From Ophiodon elongatus (taxonomy: Eukaryota; Chordata; Actinopteri; Perciformes; Hexagrammidae), in assembly GCA_016806645.1 (NCBI GenBank), contig JACSYO010001810.1, forward strand, positions 2,227,001-2,291,000: 64,000 bases of DNA. The letters are read 5' to 3'. This document shows, in pieces, positions 48,301 through 60,900 of the stretch (position 1 is the first letter of the stretch; the number at the start of each line of letters is the position of its first letter). Both the position numbers and the translations under genes were made by a program. Under the pieces are notes generated by a model. That model had not been told where the DNA came from, did no database searches, and was given only the letters and a program-made list of their open reading frames with translations.

Positions 48301-51300
48301 AGAAGAGATGTCAAACAGAGGAGCAAACATAAAAGTGATGTCAAGCTGTTAACAAGGCAGCCTCATAAATCATTTAAGGCTACGGTCACTGAAACTGATA
48401 TTTTGCACATTACACAACACTTGATGTGGCGAAGAGGAAAATATGAGTTGTTTGTTGATAGAACCTTTTAAACAAGACAAAATTGTCACAAAGAGGAACG
48501 TGTAAACAGGTATTACACATCACAGAAACTACTGTCATCATCATGTATTCAGAGGTGGCTAATAAGGTTGATCACAGACCGTTAAAGAAAGAGGCAGTTT
48601 CTCTCACATAACAAGACAGAAAAATACAAACATACTGCTTTGCTTTCATCCCCATCAGTTTAACTTTGGCTTTGACTTTCTCCGCAGAACCGCTCAGCGT
48701 AATCTTCTCCAGCAGCTGGAAATCCTCCACAGTGAATTCATCCTGCTCTTCAAATGGACCGAGGATCTAAAATAAAGGCGACAATGCAGTCGGAACACGA
48801 CTTTCCCAAAGTCTAATCTCAGCATGTATTACATTGTTTACGACTTGCCATGGGAGTGTGAAATGTTATGCGATTGTAACACAGTGTTTTATTCACTTTA
48901 AGTCATGGTATTCTGTGACGGGGCCTGTGTTTTCCTCCTTTCTATTTTGGGAGTCTTGCCACTGCAGCAGAGGAACGTAAAAATGATATTAATTGTTACT
49001 GCCATCTCAGAGGCTGGCCTCTTCATCCGTGGCTGTCAGCATCACTGCTGCTGAGACATCAGTCATCAGCTCTGTACACACATACAGACACTCCCACAGA
49101 CACGCATGCGCAGTGCAGCCTGTGCCACCTGTGACCTTTAAGACACATCCATGCTGATTTGACGCTACAAAGGGAGCTCTCTGAAAACACAAGAGGGCAA
49201 ATCCTCCACAGTGCAGCGGCTTAAAGGAGCCGACTCCACTGTACCAAACAATAGCAGCAACATTTAACCAAGGCTTTATCTTTATGACAACATATTGTGG
49301 CCAGTTCAACTTCTTATGCAGATATCTATGGATCAATATTCTGAAATAAGGTTGAAGCCCACTTACCCTGCCATTGCTGATCACTGCCTTCTGTCCAGGA
49401 CTTAGTTTCAGGACATCTCGACAAAACAGCTGCTGACTACGAATAAAATCCACTTCCAGGGTGTTGAACTTTTTCTCAAAGGCATCTCTGTCCATGCCCT
49501 AGAACAGGACAACACAAGTTTGTTTAAGATGTGGGATAAATTGATTGTCGTGTTGGCTCGCATTTGAATTTGCGATGTACAGCAAGATCCAATAGACTAG
49601 CTCAAGGACCTTTCTCACTTTATAGCCTGTCCAAAACTAAATCTGAGTGATGCATTGGTGTAAGGAATGATGTATGTGAGGCAAACAAATTATCCACAAC
49701 ATCATTGATGCCTCGCATCAGCGCAATCACTGCAGTTTTCAAACATGAAATATTTCAGCCAGAGGACCGAGCTGTCAGAAATGCACGTGCGAAAATGAGA
49801 TTAATCAATTTGTAATTAATACACCAAACTCTTAATTAAGCCTCGACCATTTTTGTCTATAACAAATTAGGTATGGGAGTGTGGAGAGTTTGTGGAGTCA
49901 GGTTATTAGTTTCTCCAACGTCTCTCCTCAGGAGAACAGGTGAAATAGCAATAATGTCAGCACAATCCAGTCAGCAAGTCTGTCTGGCAGCCAATAATAA
50001 ACTCATATCCCTTGACTCTGGGTCTCAACTCACACAGCCCCCTCCTGCCCATCTTCCCATTGCTATTTCCAGCCCATTCTCTCACCATTGTTTAAGGTTA
50101 GTATAATTGAAGGGCAGTTTGTTATGGTACGCTAGTCCCAAATGTAACCTGTGCTGTATTTGTATGACTTATTCCTGACGGAAGAGATGGCAGCCCTCCT
50201 GTCAGCTAATTTGTTGATTAGTGCCTGAGAATTTGCTTTCTTGTGTGTAATGCCGAGTGGGTGGATGCTGCACACTCCAGGATGGAGAACACTAGTGGCT
50301 CTAGATTGCTTACAAAAGCAGAGTGATGGTCAGGCTTGGCTGAACACATGTGGCTTACACAACCGTGAACGGTGAGCAAGGAGCTCGACTATACATCAGG
50401 TCCTGGAGACCAGGTATCCACCAGCTCTCTTAAGTTAAAGATTCAGCGTGTGTAGCCCGCCTTGAGCTGGCCTCTGTGACAGATCAAGTGGAACTGACAG
50501 TGAGGAGGCCGCTTGCCTTGGCTTCCACAGGCTGTGGAGCATCATGCGTGCTCTAAATGTATTCTGTTTGTTGATGTTCAGGAGGGGAACAAGAAGATGG
50601 GCTCATCAATCACCGTTTTTCCCCCGACTCTGCACTGGAATCTAGAAAGCAGTGACAGAGATCTTCGCGAGTGGTTATATCCAACCTTTTTTTTTTTTTT
50701 GCCAATATGTTCATTAAATCTGCCTAAAAAGTTATCAATTATGTCAGCGTTGAATAACATTCCTCACATGTTACAGAGAGACATTTTATATATACACGTT
50801 TCGCTGACACAATCAAAGGAACCGACCTAAAAACAAATAATGAAACCCCAACACATTCTGTAGCCCTGCATATCTTTTAGGGTTGGATATGACATGACGC
50901 TATATACCATAAGACAAAATAAATTTGTACTAGCTGTAAGGTTTTGACATGCTGTTTATATTTAGGTAGCTATCCCTTTAATATCTCTGGTTGTATTAGT
51001 CCATGGCAGGCAGTGTTGCAAATCAGTGAGCAGGACTGTTTTATGGCAGTATTGGATTTATAGGATTTTGCAGCAGTGTGATGAAGTACCTCAGGTACTG
51101 TGCTACACAGGTTCAGCCTAAAACTGATATTTCCATCTGTTTATTTTATGTTTAAATAATTTATCAATTGATTGCAGAAACTGAACTATTCCACAATATA
51201 TATTAATATTGTAACTTGACAAAAAATGACACATACCATGACAGAAGATCTTCTCCACATTGCCCACCCCTAATATCTTTAAATAACTGTCATGGAATCT

Positions 51301-52635
51301 CACTTGTTAATTTGAGTTTTTGTGTCACACAAACTATGCTTTTGAGTTGTTCTTATGTTTCCTTCTTTACTTTGCTGGGTCTTCTGCCACATTCCTGTCA
51401 GAATAAACAAGATACGGGATTTATTCACCACCTCAGCTCAAACGGCATTCATGTGTTTAACACAGCAGATAATAAATTGTAATTGTCTAATCAGCTTCGA
51501 CCGCTGGCACCAAAATATTTTTCTGTTTCATGCATGTGTTGACACATTTCAGCAAATTGTAGTGGCAGGTAGGAGGCATCTCATATCCTACTTGTAATAA
51601 TGATCATGTAAATTGTTCCTTTCTTTCAGTCAGGAAGAGGATCACACATGCTATAAAAAAAACAATATCATCTTGGTAACGCTACTCTTATTAGTTTGCA
51701 TAGGTTAAAATAACATGGTCATGGTTCAGAGCATTAATAACTTTAAAAAGGCTAAGTAAGTCTCATTGACGTGTAATTGTTATTGAAAGTGTATGTGTGA
51801 CATGGATTAGCCATGCTTAAATACATTTTAGGGTTTGACTTGTGTTGCTTACCAAATATTTCATTATTGATATAAAAGAATATCAATATGATACCATTGT
51901 GGTGCTATAATATATGACTATTGGTGCTTTGGGAATATATTTAAACACAAGTTTTTTTTTTATTTTTCACTCACAAATTTTTTGTTTTGGTACCAATACC
52001 AGAACAATACTTTTTTTAATACTTACTTTGTCTTTATCTGACCAGACATTTGATGCCAGTTAATATTCAGTGCAGTTAACACATTGTGGTCAGTATTAAA
52101 GGAGTATTAAGGTTGAATGCCCGTTATGCAGCCTTGAATACAGGCAAACATGTATTGTCATAATACAATAATGACTAGACCTCATCTAGTCTCATATCAC
52201 AATATAATCAGAAAATCAATATATTGCAAATATGTACCGTAAACACAGGACACTCACTACGTTGATGTCAAAACATACAAAACATAAATGGCTTCCATTT
52301 GCGTGAAACACAAAAAATGTAAATCAAATGTATGCAATCTGATTGTCTCCAATCTGACAAAAAAAAAAAAAAAACTGCATTCCTTAAATTGCTCCTTTAC
52401 CTGCATCAGTAAGTCCTTCATCTTGGTCCCCTTTTGGAGGAGCTGGCTGCTCTCCTCTTTCAGGAGTTTTTGCACAAACTCTGCTGCAGCCTTATTCTTC
52501 TGGGTGAGGACAGAGGCCCAGATAGCCCTGTACAGCACAGTGTTATCTTCGCTTGGCTTTCCACTGGGGTTATCTATCACCCCCACACGCACTCCAGGGC
52601 TGGCCTTCTGCTTAGACACACGCACACGCACACGC

Positions 52636-52699
<64 letters not shown>

Positions 52700-54871
52700 C
52701 AATGATATGATTCACACTAATATCACACAGTCCCATATTTCCATAGAGCGCAGGTGTCACTCAGAGAGCAGAGTGTTGATTGCTTAAAAGTAACGGGAAA
52801 GGTTTTTCAGCTTATTCTACCAGCATTTCATCGTTAAAAAATGCCAACCTGCTGTATCACACTTAATTCATCTGTAGAGTGTTAACAGTGAATATTTAAT
52901 TTTAGAGGCATCTGTGTTGATGCTTTTTGGGAGGGCATACATGCAGAGATTTCCTTTTCAGATTAAATTCGCTTATTTTTAGGTCACACGGGCCGGCCCT
53001 GATCAGAAAAAACAGTATCTCAATGTACTTCTTCTATTCGGCCCTTTATGTGATATATAGATTTACAGTTTTGTAGCTGCAGTAACACCAGCTGCAAGAT
53101 TTGTGTCAAAGACAGCAAACATGAAAAACGTTATTGATTGAGTCAACATGCATTCCCCCTAAGAAAGTAGGACAGAGAGTAGATGATACTCACCATACGT
53201 TTCAGAGCACTGAGTAACAGTTTTCTTCCCGAGACCTTCTCAAAATCTCCGGCTATCCACATGGTCACGGCACTCATCCCATCCTCATCTAAGGTATAAG
53301 AGCAATGACTCTGTTGTACTCTAAACTCTACACACATATCACATTCCATTTCAATTTGAGTGTTAAAATACATTATGGCCAGTCCGCCCTGCAGTTTCCT
53401 GACGTTCGTACAATAAACTGTTTAAGTACCAGTGTAGGGAAAATGTATTTTTTAAGTAGTTTTTATCTCAATGTCAACGTAAATTCTTTACATGGCACTT
53501 AGTAAGAGCTGCTAATCCTTTAAAAGGGTGATGAGAATCAGTGAGAAGGAAAATGAGGTATAGCTGCTACAGCGAATGTTAGGTTTGTGCGTAAGATGTG
53601 AGAGAAACGGAGACATCTGGCACAGAGCTCAGTATATTAATCGAGAATTGTGCCACCTGTCATCGTTATACCCCCCCCCCACCCAGTCAGTCAGCCAGCC
53701 AGTCAGCCAGCCAGCCAGCAGGTCAACTAGTCCGCAGAGGGAGGATGGCAATCAGCCTCTTCAGCCTCAGTGAGACAGCTACACTCCAGGCCTGAGCAGC
53801 CAAATGCAGCTCTGACGACCATTTAGACTGTTGGCCGAAAGCCAGTCAGCAGATCCAGCAATTATCTTGCTGGAGGCGCAGCCTGTCTGCTTTAACAAAG
53901 GTCAATTTCACACTTTCATAGATCAGTAAAGCAGTGTAGGATTGATTTTGTTCAGATACTGCTCATCTGACAGATTTTCAACAAGTAAATGCAGAACGGT
54001 TGTTCCAGTTTACATGCTTGAATAAGTGATTTAGATTGTTGCAAGTCATTTTGTTACTGAAAATGAAATGGTGGGTTTTCACCTGACATTGTGTTGTTTA
54101 GGAAACCACGGCATATATTAATAATAAGCGATTTCTTACCAGTATTTGTAAAGTATTTCATTCTCTTAGCCATCACAGCCGTTTTGTCTCTGGAGTCATA
54201 GTATGAAAACATAGTTGTGTCCTCCCAATCATCTACAACTGCAAAGTAAGAAAGAAAAAGTTGAAATAAATGTGAGGAATATAGACTGAATCAATAATGG
54301 ATCGTTTAAGATGAGCAGCACAGGTCACCTGGTTTGGTAGTGAAGTCGAGGTACTTCCGGTCAGTGCTTAGAATAAGAGGGTTCATCCTGGGAACCACAT
54401 TTGCCTGCTCCATGAGATAGTCCACCACATTTGAGCCCTCAGTTAACTGACCCTGTAGGCATAGGATAAAACAGATGAGGGTGAGAACTGAGAACATCAA
54501 TCCAAAAAGGAAAAGCTGTTTTTTGTCTATGCCCAAATTCTTAACAGCTAATAGTGAAGCGTCTGCAAATGCAAGAATGTCTCGGAACAGGGAGAAATAA
54601 TTATACACTATTAACTGTTAGACTTAAAACTGCAATGTTGTGCTATCTAGCAAATCTAGAAAAGGTGATGCTTGCTTTTAGTTATGATTTACAACAGTAT
54701 AATAAACACACAGTATTAGCTCAGTTTTAACCATATACTCTGCTGCTGCAATAAACCTAGTGTAAAGCTTTTAATAACCTCAGTCTAGTATGTGAAATAT
54801 TCCCTGTATGAATACTATAAGCATGGATGAACTGCAGTTGGTACGATCTCTAGGGTTTCTTTACTTCAATT

Positions 54872-54916
<45 letters not shown>

Positions 54917-57900
54917 AAATCTAAAGGTTCTACTCCTGGCAAGAAGAAAGGGGTCGATTTGGCAGGTTGAATATAAAGTGTCTTTCCATTCAGACATGTT
55001 GTACCATAAAGACGGCTCTCTGGAAGGTGGTGGTGGTGTCCATTATGCGCTGCAGGATGATGGTTTCCAGCTCGTCTGGGTCCATCTCATCAGGGCTCAG
55101 AGGGACTCCATTAAATAAAGCCAGTGGTAAGGAGCCCAGGCCACTCTTTTTGTAGAAGAGGGCCCCGTCCTGGAACACACAAAACATGGATTAGATTCTT
55201 CTATTAATTATCTTTTCAAGTAATTATTTTAACTTCCGATAAACAGAGAGAAACAAAAGACAGTTAATTTATTTTCTTACCTTTCTTTTGTCATCATACT
55301 CAGATTCTACGCCAAGAATCCTTTCAGCATTGGCTTTTGGGAATTTTCTCTTCAGGTGATCAGAGATTGTATCAACAGACAGCGTCTCCCCTACTTCTAC
55401 TTTGTTGTACAACTGCAAGAGAGTGGCAAGTCAGATCAGATTTGATCACTGTCTTCAGATCTTTGCGACTGTCAATAATTCCCAACTCTATTTGAAAAAG
55501 CTGATACCAGAGTCAAAATCCCGCTGACTCATCTAGTTCAATAATGTCTCAAACCATGGGAACACAGGGCACAATAAAATAACTTACTTCTGAGGCACGA
55601 ATAGATATGAGCTGGCGAGGACTGTGCTTTAGTTATTCTTAAAGAAGTGCTTTCTAAAACAACAGAGATTTATGAATGTAATATACTTACAGAGACCATG
55701 GACATCAGAGCCTGGGATAAATCATACTCGTCTGCAATGTAATTCAGCAGTCTGAAAAATCCAACCCCTGCATCTGAGAAGCCATCAATCTCCTCTTTGG
55801 TGTTGACAACAAACACAAAGCCAATTCTATAGAAAGGGGCAAAAACAAGTATTCAATTTGCAGCTGAAATGACAATCACCACCTGGTTAAGATTCTAAAT
55901 GCCAAGACTGGACCATATAAACAGACGTGGAGGTTTCTTCAGAGACAATGGCACCAACCTCAGGGGGATCTTGTGCTTGTAGAAAAGCTCTGCTAGTTTC
56001 ACCAGCTCAACACTTTCTTCCCGTACTGGATCTAGGAACAGCACCTAACAGCAAAAAAGCATCATCATCAAATCTGAATCACAATACAATTAGAAACACT
56101 CATTATCCGACTTGGAACATGGATGGATCGACGTTTAGCAGCCACAACAATACACCCAGTTCTGATAATCAGAGGAAATGTTAAATGGTAAGTATTAAAA
56201 TGTACTCAGTATTCTTTTCTGTGATTGTGTATCTGTGTGTAGTACCTGAAATGATTACAAACACCCACAATTTGACAAAAAAAAAAATATTTAATCTAGA
56301 CTAGCAGAGAAGAGTCAGAAGCATCCAAACAGCCTCACATTTCCACTACGATGGAGACCTTTCTCAAGTCCATTCCCTTTATCATCACTACCCTGCAGCA
56401 TTTCTGGCCTTCAGAAGACTCACCAGGTTGAAAAGATTGCGACGAATCTGCCGAATGACTCCAGGAAAAGTGGCTCTGAGGAGCTCCTGTACACCCATTG
56501 GCCAGCTGCGATACACTGGGTCATTCTCTATGTCATTTATCCACTGGAAAGTGAATGACAAAAAGAGGGCTTGTGTGAACAAAATTTATATTCATGAGTT
56601 AAGTACTAGGCAAAAGAAGCGCAACCATGGAAAAGGTAGAGATTAAATACAAGGACATTTCTTACTCGTAGAATGGTGTTTTCTATATTTCTGATGACAT
56701 GGTACCTATCAAAGAAATCCGAATACTGACTTTGCTTTATCTGAGGGTTTTGTTTACGTTCGTAACCAAGTTGGGTTTTGGTCAAGAGCGTGAATGACAT
56801 AACTTAAGACACTGATTCACACGTTCTGATAAACCGCCATTGATAACTGTTTGGAAAAGGGCAGACACTTTAAAACAATACTTGGCAGGTGATTGGATGA
56901 ACTGTCAATCAAACTGCTGTTGAAACATATATCTGTAGAAGAGGGAAAACATTTTTTCCTCCGAGAAAAGCCTTCACTGTTGTTCTTTGCTCTTTTTTCA
57001 ATGAAGAAATATTCTCCGACTGATGCACTGTAGCATCTACGCTAACCTCTTCAGGAGTCGCCATTTTTGTTTTGAATAAACAGTCGCCTCCTCCTCTTGC
57101 CTCCCGCACACCTTAACTACGCCCGCAGCTGCCAGTAGCTCCTCCCAGGACCCTGATTGGTCTGTGCTCTGGCTTACCGGGTAGAAATGCAATACTTGAA
57201 TATTTTCGTGTGACACGTGATCCCACAATTCTCGTGTGATCTCTTGACATGGCAAGAATCAAGCCACCGTGCAAGGTAATACTGATAGCAAACTGTACTG
57301 TTTTGCACTCTGCATCTGTAACCTCCACCAGCCAGCAAACTCCAAATTCCAAACTTTCATTCACAGATGTTGGGTATCCAATGCTAGCATCATTGAATTT
57401 CAAACAGCAACTACTTGATCGGAATGAGAGTGCTTTTAAGAGTATTCTGTTATTTGTCAAGAGCAACAAGACATTAAACAGTGTTACATTAGTTAACTTT
57501 TGAAAGAATAATCTATTTCCTGTTAACTGTTTTATAACTGAACTATTTATTCACAAGGTGTAAAAAGTTTTTAATTGATCCTATCTTCTCAATAAACAGT
57601 TAATCACATGCATGCAAATAAAGCTGTTGCAAGGCATATAAGTGACCCGTTCTGTGGACAGAAATATGCTGGATCTGATGTGAACATTTAACACGTACGA
57701 TTGTTATAAAGCTCTACCACCCACCATCAGTGAGCTTTTGGAAATGGCTTTTTATGATAAATGACCATAATCATAGTTGCAAAATAATCCATCATTGCTG
57801 GCCAATCTGGCGCCAACAGTGGTCTTTCTCGTGTTCAGTAACTTTCTGTTCGAGCCTCCCGACATGTTCTCAGTAACTAGAAAGGGAAATTACAGACCTC

Positions 57901-60900
57901 TTGGTTGAATGTGGAAAGGCTTAAATTCTTCATTTATTGAGCATTTTTATAGTACCTAGAATATTATAATGGCCAGAGGGGCCACATTTACATTTTTTAT
58001 ATTTGAGAGCTTTTCTTGGCTGAGTCCCAATTAATACCTGAGGTTTCTGGCAGGCTTGCGACTGTTGCAACAGCCTGATGACTGATACAGTTAGTTCACA
58101 CCCTGGTACACAAAGAAAAAAAAACACCTGCATCCGGGCCAGAAGAATAATGCTTTTGGACAAGACTCACCATTATAGCTGGATGTCTGATATCTAAGGC
58201 ATATCTGTCATCCACGGCGTTCACAGGTAACCTCAGCAGCTTGCCTTGATGTTCTCCTTTTATGCCTAAGTTATGAAGCCCTTCTAAGACTCTGGCCTCT
58301 CCTCTGAGGATGTCTAAAATGCTGTAAATATAAAATCAAAAGGTCAGTGTTTTATACATATTAGCTGTGTGGCAGTCGCTTTGTGGAGCAACAAACTCTG
58401 ATCTTGTTGCAACAGGATTACTGAGCCAAAGCATAGGTCTGAGGCGTCCTGGGGAGAGCACAGGCAGACCACTGCGCCCTCCTGCTGGGTTCCTACCTGA
58501 AAGGGTTGTGAATGTCCAGATCAATGTGCAGTCCATTGATGAAGAGCTCCCCGTCTCCCGGGTGTACACCAATGGACTCACTGAGATGCTGAAAGAACAA
58601 GAACAACGTTTTTAGTCGAATGCCAAAACTCCTAAATGAGCGATTCTACTTTTAATGGTGGTTCTTTTGACAAGAAAAGATGTTCACACTGAGACTACAT
58701 TAGTAAGTTAAATGAACAAAGTGTGTGCAAAGACAAGGAGGAAATAAAATGTAACATTTGATGTTGTTATGGAATTTATTCCATATACAGATTAGAAACT
58801 GATTGTCCAAAATAAAACTGCAACGTCTCAGGATGTTATCGAAAAGAATCCTGCACCATCATGTGGAAAGGCTGCTTATTATATCACACCTTTTGGTTCT
58901 CCTCGATTTCTTTTCTCATTTCCTGCTTTACGGCCACTCTTGTCAGTGATCTGTGGGAACAGTAAAACATGTACAGTCACCATCAGCTTTTACCACATCC
59001 CAAGCCGGCAGTAAAATGCCAGTTTTAATCTCCAAAAACATATGGGCCCTCAAGACAGTACGTCTTCAGTCAACACCCCATAAACACCTGACTCTTACTC
59101 AGCATTTTTTGGTGTTATTACAAGCTGCCTGAGTCAAAATAAGCAGACATCAAAACGCTGATTAGATATCTGTATCAAAGTTGTATTTATTGGATAATGC
59201 TAAAACAAATGGGTTTATAAAACACAGATTTCATGTGCACTTTAATAACAGCATTTGTTGTGCCTGGATTCACACATTGTAAGACAGAGAAGGGCCCCTT
59301 AAAATATGGCTTTTGGAATGGTACCAAATGTGTCAGCTAGAAAGAGAAAATAAGATGAATTTTTTGACCTGGCTTTGCTCGGAAAGTTCTGACTGAGGTC
59401 TCGCATGAGCTTCAAAGCATCAAACTTTGGCACGGACATGATTCTGGCAGCTGCCTGGACACTAAGATCTGTTGAGATCAAAAGATTAAATCATCAGCAT
59501 CTATATCTACGAATGCACATGATGTTGAGACAAATCTAATTCATGCAAAGCAATCAAATGAGATTACATTCAATATGTATATGTTACCGTTAGAGAAAGA
59601 CAACAATTCAAAATGAAAGCATCTCCAGCCACAAAATGGTATACTATGCACTAACTCGACAGCTAGAACAACAAAATTCCTCACTGCAGTAATTATACAT
59701 TTCTGTATTGATTTTTTTTTTTTGCCTCATGATCATTGAACAACTGAAACAGAAAACCGATACCTTGCATTTCCCACACTTTGAGAGGGACCATGTCATT
59801 TGTGCTCTCGAGGAGATGTTTGCGAAGTTCGACCAGTTGCTCCTCGAGTTCAGGGTGAGATTTCCTTAAAAGAGAAATTTGAAAAAGAAGAAGATGTAAA
59901 TAGAATCGAGAAAATTATTTTGCATCTGTTTTTAAAGTCACACAAAGCGCAGGATGACCAGCAGCCAAATCAGAACATACAATAGAAAATCTATTTAAAA
60001 AATCTTTACGTTAAATGACCAAGTAAGTAAGCCACTTACTTTAATGTTCCAAAAACAAACCCTTGGACTTCATCGTTGTTGTCTTCCTCAGCGTTTGCAC
60101 CTGAATCTACAAAGCACAAGATTTGTGTTTCATTGCCTTGGACACAGCGACGTCCAGCACAAAATGTGTGATAAGTCACAAACTGACCTTTTACTTTGGT
60201 GTCATCCACAGCTTTGTATTCCGTGCTTTTGATAGCCAGCTCAACACCATACCCAGATAAAAGCATCTTTTGAGGCTTTGGATTCTGCAAGCAGTAGGAG
60301 GCAGAGGAATGCCGTGAATGTGAAATGGTGCACGGTTTTGTTTACATGTACATTTCTTTCAAAAGTACTATGTAATAATCATCAACATTGCAGATCCATT
60401 CCATGTGAAATGCTTTATGCTTGAACCTATGTACAATTTAGAGCCAACATTATGTAGACACCCATTCAAATTAGTGGATTTAGCTAGCAAATAAAACCAA
60501 GCATACAGAAATGTTGATCTCCATTCACAAACATTGAGAGTACAGTGGGTCACACAGTGAAGAGACTCCCAGCGTGGTACTGTGATGGGATGCCATCTTT
60601 CCAATAAGATTTCCAATCAGATTTCTGGTCTGGTAGATATTGCCACAGTACATTGCAAGTTCTGTAATTGTGAAGCGGAAACGCCTAGGAGCAACAACAG
60701 CTTAGCTGCACAGCAGTAGGCCGCTGTAGGATGCTGACTCCTGAAAAATTATCTTTATTTGCAAGTTGCAGCAGTCACTACCCAGCTCCAAGAATGCCTC
60801 GGGAAACAACGTCAAGACACAATCAGTTTGTGGTAACTTCATGATATGGTTCTCTATTGCTGAACAGCAACACACATGCCTAACATCACCATGTGCAACA

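Noticed and set aside
49007..49366. Extension of the uggt2 exon frame past 49367
   Set aside because: A good donor (gtaagt) lies at 49366 and the next exon continues the conserved protein; the extension is intron.
52257..52787. Open frames with Thr-His or Val-Cys repeats on both strands
   Set aside because: They come from the (CA)n microsatellite; only the uggt2 exon 52401-52607 inside is coding.
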